Source of the DNA: Pseudonocardiaceae bacterium
Lineage (GTDB): Bacteria; Actinomycetota; Actinomycetes; Mycobacteriales; Pseudonocardiaceae
Assembly (NCBI GenBank): GCA_009379845.1
Contig: WHSZ01000001.1
Span: 124,001 to 188,000 of the forward strand
DNA length: 64,000 nt
Reading direction: 5' to 3'
How positions within the stretch are numbered: the stretch's first letter is position 1; every line of letters starts with the position of its first letter. The notes under the pieces were generated by a model. It made no database searches. It saw only the letters and a program-made list of their open reading frames with translations, and was not told where the DNA came from. Made by a program: the position numbers and the translations under genes. This document shows positions 54,248 through 63,297 of the stretch, in pieces.

Positions 54248-55525
54248 ATGCGGGGCTCGCTGTCCGGGCTCACCACACGCGGCCGCTGCCTGACGGCGGC
54301 CGGGCTCGCCGCCGCGTTGTGCGCGGTGGTACTCAACGAGCGGGACCTGCTCCGGGTGTCGGTGTTCGTGGTGGCCCTGCCGATGCTGGTGGCCACCCTC
54401 ACCGCGCGAACCCGGGTCCGGCTGGCCGCCCGGCGGACGCTGACGCCGAGCCGGGTACCGGTCGGCGGCAGCGGGGATGTCGGGCTGGAGGTGTGGACCA
54501 CCGGGCGCCTGCCGACCGGCGGCCTGCTGCTGGAAGACGGTGTGCCCTACGCGCTCGGCGCCCGGCCCCGGTTCGTCGTGCAGCGGCTGCCCCGGCGTAC
54601 CGGGGTGCGGCTGAGCTATCCGGTACAGCCGGTGCTGCGCGGCATCCATCCGCTCGGCCCGCTGCGGGTGAAGGTGGCGGACCCGTTCGGGCTGACCGAG
54701 TTCGACAGGGAGCTCGCCGGGCAATCGGCGCTGACCGTGGTGCCGAAGGTGGTGCCGTTGACCGGAGCCCCGGCTGGCGCCGGGTTGGGCGCCGGCAGTG
54801 ACGGGTCGATGCGGTTGCACGCCGGCCAGGGCGACAACGACGTGATCGTGCGGCCATACCGGCACGGCGACGATCTGCGCAAGGTGCACTGGCGGTCCAC
54901 CGCCCGGCGCGACGAGATGATGGTGCGGGTGGAGGAACGGCCGTGGCGGGGCGGCACCACGGTGCTGATCGACCATCGCGCGGCCGCGCATCAGGGTGAC
55001 GGGCCGGCCTCCAGCCTCGAGTGGGCCGTCTCGTTCGCCGCGAGCGTGTGCCTGCACCTGCGACGGCATGGCTACCGGGTGCGGCTGGCCACCGAGGGCG
55101 GGCACGTGCTCACGGAATCCCTTGGTGAAGGCAGCAGCGTGACGGACAACGCGATCCTCGATTCGCTGGCGGCGCTGCGCCCCAGCCATCAGCGCGACCT
55201 GGTCTGCACCCGCGACCTTGGCGCCGGTCAGGAGTTGATCGCGGTACTCGGCGCGGCGAGCGCGGAATCGGTGGCGGAGCTGAACCAGCACCGGCCAAGG
55301 GGAATTCGCAGCCTCGCCGTGCTGCTCGACACGCCCGCGTGGACCGCGCCGAGCACCGCCCCGGTCAGCGAACCCACCAGCCAGGCCACGGACCTGCTGC
55401 GCGGCAGTGGCTGGTCGGTCACCATCGCGCGGCCGTCCAGCCCCATGCCGCGGGTGTGGACCGAGCTGTGCCAGGCGAGCAAGCAACAATCCAGCGCGCA
55501 GCTCGACCACGGGAGGTTGTCGTGA
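54248..55525 (+). CDS. DUF58 (VWA-like) protein
   Basis: A 425-residue protein with two N-terminal membrane segments (about 12-55), then the DUF58 domain with the hallmark RPYRHGDDLRKVHWRSTARRDEMMVR (about residues 200-225). DUF58 proteins pair with MoxR ATPases. It starts 8 bp after moxR and overlaps the transglutaminase gene by 4 bp (GTGA). Partner role inferred from the operon. Confidence 0.88.
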   Translation: MRGSLSGLTTRGRCLTAAGLAAALCAVVLNERDLLRVSVFVVALPMLVATLTARTRVRLAARRTLTPSRVPVGGSGDVGLEVWTTGRLPTGGLLLEDGVPYALGARPRFVVQRLPRRTGVRLSYPVQPVLRGIHPLGPLRVKVADPFGLTEFDRELAGQSALTVVPKVVPLTGAPAGAGLGAGSDGSMRLHAGQGDNDVIVRPYRHGDDLRKVHWRSTARRDEMMVRVEERPWRGGTTVLIDHRAAAHQGDGPASSLEWAVSFAASVCLHLRRHGYRVRLATEGGHVLTESLGEGSSVTDNAILDSLAALRPSHQRDLVCTRDLGAGQELIAVLGAASAESVAELNQHRPRGIRSLAVLLDTPAWTAPSTAPVSEPTSQATDLLRGSGWSVTIARPSSPMPRVWTELCQASKQQSSAQLDHGRLS

Positions 55526-57996
55526 CCGACCGGGTGGGGCGGCGGGAAGGTCAGCGCCCCGCGTGGCACTCGATGGTGCTGACGCCGGTGGTCGCCGGGC
55601 TGGCGACGGTAGCGGCGTCGACGTCGCTCACCGGGGTCATCGGCGGCGCGAGGTGGCTCGGCTACGTGCTCGTCGTGGTACTGCTCATCGTGTCCACCGG
55701 GTTCGGCCTACGGTCCCTTCGCGTACCCCCGATACTGGTCGCGTTCGGCCAGCTGCTTGTGCTGCTTTTCGTGCTCATCGCGGTGTTCACGCGCAGCGGC
55801 GTCGCCGGGTTCCTGCCCGGCCCCACGGCGCTCGAGGAACTCGGCATGGTGCTCGGCTCCGCGGCTGAGGAGATCAGGACGGGCCTGCCGCCGGTGGAGC
55901 CGAACGCGCCGATCCTGTGCCTGGTGACGATCGCGCTCGGGCTTGTCGCGGTGCTCGTCGACACGCTCGCGGTCGCCGCGCTGGCGCCGGCCGCGACGGG
56001 CCTGGTGCTGCTGTGCGTCTACGCGGTACCCGCCTCGCTCGCCAGCGAGATGCTGCCGTGGTGGACGTTCCTGCTCGGCGCGGCGTGCTTCGCGCTGCTG
56101 CTCGCGGTGGACGGGAACCATCGGCACCAGCGGTGGAGCGTGCGCTCCAGCGGTCCCGGCGCCGTGGTGGCCACCAGAGGTCACGCCGGCGTCGGGGCGG
56201 CGGTGATCGCCTGCATCGCGATCGTGTTCGGGTTGGGCGCCGGCAGCCAGCTCACCGCGATCGGCACCGAGGGAAGGCTGCCCGGTGCCGGTGGCGGCGA
56301 TGGCGGGGGCACCGGTGGACTCGGCGTGAAGCCGTTCACCGCGCTGCGCGGCCTGCTGGACCAGAACGGGAACACCGAGCTGTTCCGGATCCGCGGGCTC
56401 GGCAACGACAACCGCTACCTGCGCACCCTCACCCTGAACCACTTCCGCCCCGGTGCGGGCTGGGAGATCAAGAACCAGACGATGTCGAGCGGCTCGCCGG
56501 CCACCGGCCAGCTACCGGTCGGCCCTGGCGTCTCCGATGAGGGGCAGACCCGGACGATCCGCATCGAGCCGACGAACTGGATGGATGTCTGGCTGCCGGT
56601 GTACGGGCAGCCGCGCGGGCTGGAGGACGTCAGCGACGACTGGCGCTACGACGTCACAAGCGGGACGGTGTTCACCGAGAAGGCGAAGCGCGCCGACGCG
56701 TACACCCAGACCGCCCTGCTTTCCGAGCCGACCGCGCGGCAGTTGCGGGCCTCGAACACCAATCCGTCGCTGGTGGATCCGGTCTACACCGAGGCGATCG
56801 GGGTGGATCAGCGGGTGAGCGGGCTGGCCAGACGGCTCACTGAACGGGCGCCGACCAGCTTCGACAAGGTCGCGTCAGTCTGGCGGTACTTCTCCCCCGG
56901 CAACGGCTTCACCTACGACACCCAGACCGCACCCGCGACCGACCCGGACGCGCTCGCGGATTTCGTGCTGCGCGGCAAGCGCGGGTTCTGCGAGCAGTAC
57001 GCCTCGGCGATGGCCGTCATGCTGCGCTCGATCGGCATTCCGAGCCGGGTGGCGATCGGCTTCACCTCCGGCTACACCACCGCCGACTACCGGTCGATCA
57101 GCTCGCAGGACGCGCACGCCTGGGTGGAGGTGTTCTTCGAGGGCCACGGCTGGGTCACGTTCGACCCGACCCCGCTGTCCGACGGTCGCGGCTATGTGCC
57201 CGACTACCTGCGCGGCAATCAGGGCACCCCGCCGGATCAGCAGCCAACCCCGAGCCAGCAGCCGACCACCAGCAGCCAGAGCCCGCCGCCGTCGGACGCC
57301 GCGGCCGCGCCACCGCCCGGTTCGGGGCAGGACGGCGGGCAGCGACCGGACGGCACACCGAGCCCGTGGCTGATCGGCGCGCTCGCCGGCGTTGGCTTGC
57401 TGGTACTCGGCCTGACGGTGGCGGCGGTGCTGCTGCGCCGGCGTCCCGGCTGGGCCGCGGCAGCAAGCCAACACAGCGGCCCGCTCGCCAGGCTGCTGCG
57501 GTCGCTGCCCGCACTGATCGCGGCCGGGTGGACACTGCTGCTTGTGTTGACCGTCGCGCTGGTTTCCTGGTGGCTTGCCGTGCTGACGCTGGCGCTGTGC
57601 GTGCTGGTGGCTCCCGCGCTGGCGCGCGAGCTGGCCAGGCGGCGCCGGATGCACGCGGTCGCCGGGCGCGGCGCCGATGCGGCGGACGCGGCCTGGCGCG
57701 AACTGCTCGCGGAGTGCACCGATCGCGGCGAGTCGATCCCGGACAGCGAGACGGTTCGGACGGCTGCGCGGAAGCTGGCCGCGCGGCACAACCTGGACGA
57801 CGAAGGCAAGGAGAACCTGCGCGCGCTGGTCAGCGCGCTGGAACGGTCGTGGTACGCCGCCGATCAGTCCTCGGGGCCGGAGCTGCCACCCGCCTTCGAC
57901 GGGGTGCGGCAGGCGTTGCGCCGGCGCGCTCCGCTCGCGCTGCGCGCCCGGCTACTGCCCAGGTCGATCCTCCCCGGCTGGCTCGGCCGCACCTGA
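55522..57996 (+). CDS. Membrane transglutaminase-like protein (TgpA type)
   Basis: An 824-residue protein: about 6 N-terminal membrane segments (DUF3488-like), an extracellular transglutaminase core with catalytic triad C490 (GFCEQY), H532 (DAHAW) and D548 (FDPTP), a Pro/Gln/Ser linker, then two membrane segments and a C-terminal DUF4129-like domain. It resembles TgpA of Pseudomonas, a membrane transglutaminase that is essential there. GTG 55522 overlaps the DUF58 stop and has GGGAGG upstream. The substrate is unknown; cell-wall or membrane-protein modification is inferred from the dcw neighbourhood. Confidence 0.92.
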   Translation: MTDRVGRREGQRPAWHSMVLTPVVAGLATVAASTSLTGVIGGARWLGYVLVVVLLIVSTGFGLRSLRVPPILVAFGQLLVLLFVLIAVFTRSGVAGFLPGPTALEELGMVLGSAAEEIRTGLPPVEPNAPILCLVTIALGLVAVLVDTLAVAALAPAATGLVLLCVYAVPASLASEMLPWWTFLLGAACFALLLAVDGNHRHQRWSVRSSGPGAVVATRGHAGVGAAVIACIAIVFGLGAGSQLTAIGTEGRLPGAGGGDGGGTGGLGVKPFTALRGLLDQNGNTELFRIRGLGNDNRYLRTLTLNHFRPGAGWEIKNQTMSSGSPATGQLPVGPGVSDEGQTRTIRIEPTNWMDVWLPVYGQPRGLEDVSDDWRYDVTSGTVFTEKAKRADAYTQTALLSEPTARQLRASNTNPSLVDPVYTEAIGVDQRVSGLARRLTERAPTSFDKVASVWRYFSPGNGFTYDTQTAPATDPDALADFVLRGKRGFCEQYASAMAVMLRSIGIPSRVAIGFTSGYTTADYRSISSQDAHAWVEVFFEGHGWVTFDPTPLSDGRGYVPDYLRGNQGTPPDQQPTPSQQPTTSSQSPPPSDAAAAPPPGSGQDGGQRPDGTPSPWLIGALAGVGLLVLGLTVAAVLLRRRPGWAAAASQHSGPLARLLRSLPALIAAGWTLLLVLTVALVSWWLAVLTLALCVLVAPALARELARRRRMHAVAGRGADAADAAWRELLAECTDRGESIPDSETVRTAARKLAARHNLDDEGKENLRALVSALERSWYAADQSSGPELPPAFDGVRQALRRRAPLALRARLLPRSILPGWLGRT

Positions 57997-58073
57997 CGGT
58001 GCCCGCCGGCGCCGACGCCCCAGCGAGGCCGCTGGCACGCGGCGATGTGGGCGTCCGGCTCCCGACATAGCTC

Positions 58074-58118
58074 GGCCCGATCCCGGCGAAGCCGCATCGC
58101 GGCCAGCGGGATCGGGCC
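58074..58118. terminator. Bidirectional hairpin between TgpA and DUF3040 genes
   Basis: Arms GGCCCGATCCCG (58074-58085) and CGGGATCGGGCC (58107-58118), loop with an inner GCCGC/GCGGC stem. It lies in the 147-bp convergent gap after the transglutaminase-like stop. No U-tract, but a strong GC-rich hairpin is typical of actinobacterial terminators; it could serve both genes. Confidence 0.75.
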
Positions 58119-58143
58119 AATCGGGTCGTTCGGCTCGGGTCGT

Positions 58144-58560
58144 TCAGCGCTCGTCGAAGCGGCGGCGGAAACGCTCTTCCATGCGTTGGGTGAACGAGCT
58201 CTTCCGCGGGTTGCCCTTCGCCTTACCGCGTTCGTCGTCGCCTTCGCCTTCACCCTCGCCTTCCGGTTCGGGATCGTGGCCGTGCCGGATCGCGGTGACC
58301 GCGAGCAGCGCGCCGCCGAACATCACGAGGAAGCCGAAGACGCTCACCACCGGGATGTCGGCAGGCTTGAAGTCGATGATCACGCCTATGACCAGCAGGG
58401 CGACCCCGAGCACGAATACCGCCACGCCCTGCAGGCGTCGACGTCGTGCCGGACGACGCATTCGCGCCCCGCGCACGTTTGAGGCGAACTTGGGGTCCTC
58501 GGCGTAGAGCGCGCGCTCGATCTGCTCGAGCATTCGCTGCTCGTGCTCGGAGAGTGGCAT
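58144..58560 (-). CDS. DUF3040 membrane protein
   Basis: A 138-residue DUF3040 protein: N-terminal MPLSEHEQRMLEQIERALYAEDPKFAS motif, basic stretch, two membrane helices (about 46-62 and 71-91) and an acidic/basic C-tail. This family is common near mraZ in Actinobacteria (Rv2169c). Function unknown. Convergent with the transglutaminase gene. ATG 58560; the 219-bp gap between it and mceF has no gene. Confidence 0.88.
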   Translation of the reverse strand: MPLSEHEQRMLEQIERALYAEDPKFASNVRGARMRRPARRRRLQGVAVFVLGVALLVIGVIIDFKPADIPVVSVFGFLVMFGGALLAVTAIRHGHDPEPEGEGEGEGDDERGKAKGNPRKSSFTQRMEERFRRRFDER

Positions 58561-58779
58561 CGTTCCTCCTCCGGCACAGCTGGGTCACGGGCGCCGGGTT
58601 GATCTCGGTTGCCGCCGAAAACCCGGCGGGCACCCTTCTGGTCTGGGTGTGTCATCTCCAGGATACGAGCCCTTCGGGCGCGCGACTACCCGATCCCCAC
58701 CTGCGCCTGAAGAAGATTTCCTCTCCCCCGCCATTCGAGGGACCGAAGGAGGTGATCTCGTCTCGCTGCTCAGCACCGA

Positions 58780-59889
58780 TTACCCTCCGTTCGGCGCGTT
58801 TTGCGAGCCGCGCACACCGACCGGACTCCCGGGTGGCTCGGCGCAGTACGCGTTCCTGTTCAGCTCGGTCTCGCTGGTGTCGTTCGCCGGTCGTTGCCGG
58901 GTGCCCTCGTAACCCTTGGTACAAACCATTGGGTTGAAAAAGTTCAGCACCAGCCCGAGATGTCCTGTGCCGTCCGGATTCGCGCTCGGCGCGGTCGCCG
59001 TAGCGACCGGGAACGCCACCAGCATCGTCTCCAGCGCGCCGGTCCTGGCCCGCGTGACGTTGGCGGTCGTCAGCAGGTTCGCGAACACCACGCCGAGATC
59101 CTTGCCGGCGTCGGTCAGCAACCCGTTCACCTCACCCGCGACCTTCGGGGTCGTATCGATCAACGATCGCAGGTCCGGGTTCGACTCCTTCAGCTGCCCG
59201 CTGATCCGCTTCAACCCGGCGCTGTACGAGGTGATCTCGTCGCCGAGTTCGCGCTGGGTGCGCAGCACGGTGCGGCCGTTGGACAGCAACGACGTGGTTT
59301 GCGGCAGGTGTTCGGTGGCGGTCTCGGTGAACGAGCCGCCGGCGTCCAGCAGTGTGCGCATCGCCGGGCCGGTGTCCCGGAACGCCTTGTCCAGCTCGTC
59401 CACGGTGACCCGCAACGATTCCTTTGGCACGCTGGCCACCAGCCGATCGAGGTTGGCGAGCAGCACCTCCGGCCCCGCCGGTGTCTGGGTCTTCCGGACC
59501 GGGATCACCGAACCCTGCTCGAGGAATGGGCCACTTCCGTCGTCCGGCTGCAGATCGACGTATTGCTCACCGACGGCCGATCGGTTCGCCACCACCGCAC
59601 GCGAGTCGGCGGGAATCGCCGGGGCCGAATCCTCAATGCGCAGCTGGACATCCAGGCCGTGATCGGACAGCTCCAGCTTGGCCACCCTGCCGACCGGCAC
59701 ACCGCGATAGGTGACCTCGGCGTTGGTGAAGATGCCGCCCGAATCGGGCAGTTGCACGGTGACCTGGTAGCCGCGGGTACCGAACAGCGCATCAAGGCCC
59801 GCGTACGTGCCGCCCACGTAGCCGATCCCGAGCACCGCGATCACCACGAACAGCACGAGCTGGACCTTCACCCTGCGAAGCAGCATCAT
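58780..59889 (-). CDS. Mce-family protein, MceF position
   Basis: A 369-residue MCE protein: one N-terminal membrane anchor (about 8-30), an MCE beta-barrel domain (YQVTVQLPDSGGIFTNAEVTYRGVPVGRVAKLEL, about 40-115), then a long coiled-coil/alpha region and a C-tail with two Cys. Mce proteins form the extracytoplasmic needle of a lipid or sterol importer. ATG 59889 overlaps the mceE stop. Last gene of the operon. Confidence 0.9.
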   Translation of the reverse strand: MMLLRRVKVQLVLFVVIAVLGIGYVGGTYAGLDALFGTRGYQVTVQLPDSGGIFTNAEVTYRGVPVGRVAKLELSDHGLDVQLRIEDSAPAIPADSRAVVANRSAVGEQYVDLQPDDGSGPFLEQGSVIPVRKTQTPAGPEVLLANLDRLVASVPKESLRVTVDELDKAFRDTGPAMRTLLDAGGSFTETATEHLPQTTSLLSNGRTVLRTQRELGDEITSYSAGLKRISGQLKESNPDLRSLIDTTPKVAGEVNGLLTDAGKDLGVVFANLLTTANVTRARTGALETMLVAFPVATATAPSANPDGTGHLGLVLNFFNPMVCTKGYEGTRQRPANDTSETELNRNAYCAEPPGSPVGVRGSQNAPNGG

Positions 59890-61061
59890 CGACCTCCCAG
59901 CAACGTGCCGAGCAGCCCGCCGACGCCACCGGACTCGCCACCCGTGGCTCCGGACGATCCGGGCCGTGGCGTCCCCGGCAGCGGCAGCGGCGGCGCGTCC
60001 GCACCCGAACCGGGTCGCGCCGGCAGGATCTGCGGGATCTCGACCGGCGTCGTGCGCTGCCGGGTGATATTGCGCAGCGTCTCACTGAGATCCATGTCGA
60101 AGACCACGTCGACGTTGGTGTAATCGCCTTTCACGGTGTTCAGGAAGTAGTCCGTGAACGGGTAGGTCACCAGCATCTGCAACGACTTCGGCAGGTCCTC
60201 ACCGGCTTTTGCCAGCTGCTTCAACGTCGGCGCGAGCAGCTCGAGATCGGTGACGAGGTCGTCCTTGGTCTTGTGCACGGTATCCACCGCGGTATCCGAC
60301 AACCGGTTCAGCGCACCCAGCATCCCCACCAGCTGATCGCGCTGCTGGTTGATCACCTTCAGGCCGGGGGCCAGGTCGTCCAGCGCGGTGTTGATGTTGC
60401 CGGTCTGCTCGACAAGCGTGCCGGAGAGCCGGTTCAGCGAGTCGATCGCGCGCGTGATGTTGTCCCGCTGGCTGTCCAGGTCCCGCACTATCTTGTCCAC
60501 ATTGGACAAAAGGGAGCGCAGCTCGGCTTCGTTGCCGTCCAGCGCCGTGTTCACCTCCCGGACGATGGTGCGTATCTGCTCGATTCCGCCGCCGTTGAGC
60601 AGCAGGGACAGCGCGCCGAGCACCTCCTCGATTTCCGGGTTCCGGTTCGTGCGCTCGATCGGGATCACCGCGCCGTCGGTCAGCCGGCCGCGCGCCTGCC
60701 CGCCGTCCGGCTCGCGCAGCTCGACGTATTTCTCCCCGAGCAGGCTGGACTGCCGTAGCTGGGCATCGGCGTTACCGGCGAGCCTGGTGTCTCCGTTGAC
60801 GAGCATCGTGACCACGGCCGTCTCGTTGTCCCTGGCGAGCTCGATCTTGTTCACCCTGCCGACCGGGATGTCGTTGACCTTCACGGCGGCCTGCGGCACC
60901 AGATCGAGTACGTCGGCGAACTTCGCGACCACCCGGTACGGGCGTTCGCCGAGATCGGCGCCACCCGGCAGCGGCACCTCGTACATCCCGGTGAACCCGC
61001 AGCCGGCCAGCAGCACGGCGGTGCTGGCCAGTGCCGCGGCGAGCCGGGTTGGCGCCCTCAT
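59886..61061 (-). CDS. Mce-family lipoprotein, MceE position
   Basis: A 391-residue MCE lipoprotein with lipobox LAGC (C21), an MCE domain (about 40-115) and a long helical coiled-coil region (about 150-320). MceE is usually the lipoprotein (LprK-type) of an mce operon, which supports the letter assignment. The start at 61061 gives a normal lipoprotein signal; it overlaps the mceD stop by 4 bp. Confidence 0.9.
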   Translation of the reverse strand: MRAPTRLAAALASTAVLLAGCGFTGMYEVPLPGGADLGERPYRVVAKFADVLDLVPQAAVKVNDIPVGRVNKIELARDNETAVVTMLVNGDTRLAGNADAQLRQSSLLGEKYVELREPDGGQARGRLTDGAVIPIERTNRNPEIEEVLGALSLLLNGGGIEQIRTIVREVNTALDGNEAELRSLLSNVDKIVRDLDSQRDNITRAIDSLNRLSGTLVEQTGNINTALDDLAPGLKVINQQRDQLVGMLGALNRLSDTAVDTVHKTKDDLVTDLELLAPTLKQLAKAGEDLPKSLQMLVTYPFTDYFLNTVKGDYTNVDVVFDMDLSETLRNITRQRTTPVEIPQILPARPGSGADAPPLPLPGTPRPGSSGATGGESGGVGGLLGTLLGGR

Positions 61062-62266
61062 CCGGAACCTCCCTGCCCGATCGGTGCGCCCTGGCTGACC
61101 TGGTCCACCAGCGGAAGCGGCAGTGGCGGCAGCTTTCCTTGCTGGATCGCGCCCAATGTCTCGGCGGCGGACGGCAACGCGAGCGTGTTGTCGAGCAGCG
61201 GGGACAGCTGCTCGCACATGTCCCCGATCGCCTGGGGCAGCTGCTTCGGCGTGCCAGCTTTGATCACCTTGCAGAGCATCAACGCGGGCGGGTAGGTCAT
61301 CTCGTTGATGGCCCCGCGCACCGAGAACGAGCCGGACGCGGCGTCGTAGGTGTTCAGGAAGTTGGTCAGCCCTACGGGCGCGACGTCCAGCACCTCGGCG
61401 AGCGCGCCCCGCTGGTCGGCGAGCGCCTGGGTGATCCCGGTCAGCTTGCGCACATTGGACTTGATCAGATCCTTGTTGTTCACGAGGAAGCCCTGCACCT
61501 CGCGCATCGCACCGGCAAGCGAGTTCAACGCCGCGCCGAGCTGCTGGCTGTCCTCGGCCAGGTAACCGCTGACCCCGGCCAGCCGCTGGCTGAACGTCCT
61601 GACCTCGGCGTCACTGGCAGCCAGCGCCTTGGTGAACTTGGCGAGGTTGTCCACTGTGGAGAACAGGTCGCCGCGAGAGCCGGAAAGCGTGTCTGCTGCC
61701 TTACCGAGCTGCCTGATTGTCTGGCCGAGCCGCTCGCCGTTTCCGGACAGGTTTGCCGACGCGGTATCGAGCACATTGGACAGTGCGCCCCGGGAGTTCG
61801 CGCCGTTCGGGCCGAGCGTGGTGGACAGCTTGTTGACGCTGTTGTACAGCTGATCCAGCTCAACCGGCACGGCGGTGCGGTTCTGCCGCAGCACCGCGCC
61901 GCTGGCCAATCTCGGCCCGGAGTCGTACGCCGGCGTCAGCTGGATGTATCGGTCACTCACCAGGCTCGGTGTCACCACCGCGGCGCGCACGTTCGGCGCC
62001 ACCGGGACATCGGGCGCCACGGTGAAGCTCACCCGCACCGCGGAACCGCGCGGCTGCACGGAATCCACCTCGCCGACCTTGATTCCGAGCACCCGCACGT
62101 CCGATCCCGCATACACCCCAACGGCTCTGCTGAAGTACGCGGTGATCGTGGTGCCCGGTTTCGCCACCGTCGCCCACCACAACGCGCCCATCAGCAGCAG
62201 CGTGAGCACGCAAGCCACCGCGACGATCGTGGTCAGGCGGCTGCCGAAATAGCTGCGCGTGGTCAT
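61058..62266 (-). CDS. Mce-family protein, MceD position
   Basis: A 402-residue MCE protein with an N-terminal anchor (about 12-35), MCE domain (TTITAYFSRAVGVYAGSDVRVLGIKVGEVDSV, about 38-110) and a long coiled-coil region. Overlaps mceC and mceE by 4 bp each. GTG 62266. Confidence 0.9.
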   Translation of the reverse strand: MTTRSYFGSRLTTIVAVACVLTLLLMGALWWATVAKPGTTITAYFSRAVGVYAGSDVRVLGIKVGEVDSVQPRGSAVRVSFTVAPDVPVAPNVRAAVVTPSLVSDRYIQLTPAYDSGPRLASGAVLRQNRTAVPVELDQLYNSVNKLSTTLGPNGANSRGALSNVLDTASANLSGNGERLGQTIRQLGKAADTLSGSRGDLFSTVDNLAKFTKALAASDAEVRTFSQRLAGVSGYLAEDSQQLGAALNSLAGAMREVQGFLVNNKDLIKSNVRKLTGITQALADQRGALAEVLDVAPVGLTNFLNTYDAASGSFSVRGAINEMTYPPALMLCKVIKAGTPKQLPQAIGDMCEQLSPLLDNTLALPSAAETLGAIQQGKLPPLPLPLVDQVSQGAPIGQGGSG

Positions 62267-63297
62267 CGCCCACCCCCTTGCCGGGAGCCGTTCGGCGCAC
62301 GCGGGGGGATGCAGCCCTCCGGGTTGATGTCGAAGATCTGGGTGCTGGTTGGCGGTGGGACCAGCCCGCAGATGAAGCCCTCGAACCAGCGGCCGTTACC
62401 CACCACGTTGTTGAACAACCGGGCGAACGGCGCGAGATCCCGAATTCCGTTGCTGAGGTTCCGCTGGTTGCGGGCCAGGATCGTGGTGACCGTTTCCAGG
62501 TGCCGCAGCGCCGGCCGCAGCTGCTGCTGGTTGTCCCGCACCAACCCGCTGAGCTGGGCTGCCAGGTTCCGGGTGCCGCGCAGCAGGTTGTCCACGGCCC
62601 GCTCGCGTCGCTGCAGCTCGTCGAGCAGCAAGCTGCCGTCCGAGATCAGCTTCTGCAGCTGGGTGTCCCGATCGGCGACGGTCTTGCTGACCGAGGACGC
62701 GTTGCGCAGCAGGGTGGCCAGCTCCCGATCCCGCGAGGACAACGTCTTGGACAGCGCGGAAAGACCGTTCAACGCCTCGCGCATCCTGCCTGGCGTGTTG
62801 GCGAACGTCTCGGACATGACCTGAAAGCTCTCCGCCAGCTGATCGGTATCGATCTGGTCCACAGTGGTCGATACCTGGCTGAACGCGTCCACGATGTCGA
62901 ACGGCGCGAGCGTCCTGCTCTTCGGAATCGGCTCGTTCGGTTGCTGGATCCGCTCTCCCCCGGTCTCCAGCGCGAGGTACTTGTCCCCCAGCAACGTCTT
63001 GATCTGGATGGACACCTTCGTCCGATCGCCGATCCGGGTGTCGCGTACCCGGAAGTCCACGCTCACCTGATTGCCATCCAGCTCGACCTCGGTGACAGCG
63101 CCGACCTTGACGCCGGCCACCCGCACCTCGTTGCCCGGCTTCAGGCCCGCGGACTCGGTGAACTTGGCCGTGTATGTGGTGCCGCCACCGATGATCGGCA
63201 GGTCATCGGCGTGGAACGCGGTGAGCCCGGCAAGCACCAGCAACACCAGCGTCACCGCGCCGACGCTGGCCTGGTTCCGTTCGCTGAGCGGCTTCAC
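62263..63297 (-). CDS. Mce-family protein, MceC position
   Basis: A 344-residue MCE protein: anchor (about 10-28), MCE domain (YTAKFTESAGLKPGNEVRVAGVKVGAVTEVEL) and coiled-coil helices. I prefer the GTG at 63297, whose GTGA overlaps the mceB stop like the other junctions, over the GTG at 63306, which overlaps by 13 bp. The C-terminal Pro/Cys tail (FICGL, INPEGC) is typical. Confidence 0.9.
   Translation of the reverse strand: MKPLSERNQASVGAVTLVLLVLAGLTAFHADDLPIIGGGTTYTAKFTESAGLKPGNEVRVAGVKVGAVTEVELDGNQVSVDFRVRDTRIGDRTKVSIQIKTLLGDKYLALETGGERIQQPNEPIPKSRTLAPFDIVDAFSQVSTTVDQIDTDQLAESFQVMSETFANTPGRMREALNGLSALSKTLSSRDRELATLLRNASSVSKTVADRDTQLQKLISDGSLLLDELQRRERAVDNLLRGTRNLAAQLSGLVRDNQQQLRPALRHLETVTTILARNQRNLSNGIRDLAPFARLFNNVVGNGRWFEGFICGLVPPPTSTQIFDINPEGCIPPRAPNGSRQGGGR

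Noticed and set aside
58669..58679. GCCC-TTC-GGGC mini-hairpin after mceF
   Set aside because: Four-bp stem without a U-tract is too weak to call a terminator.
58746..58757. AAGGAGGTGATC, a perfect 12-nt match to the anti-Shine-Dalgarno complement
   Set aside because: No start codon follows at usable spacing, and the downstream plus-strand frame lies antisense to mceF. Likely chance.
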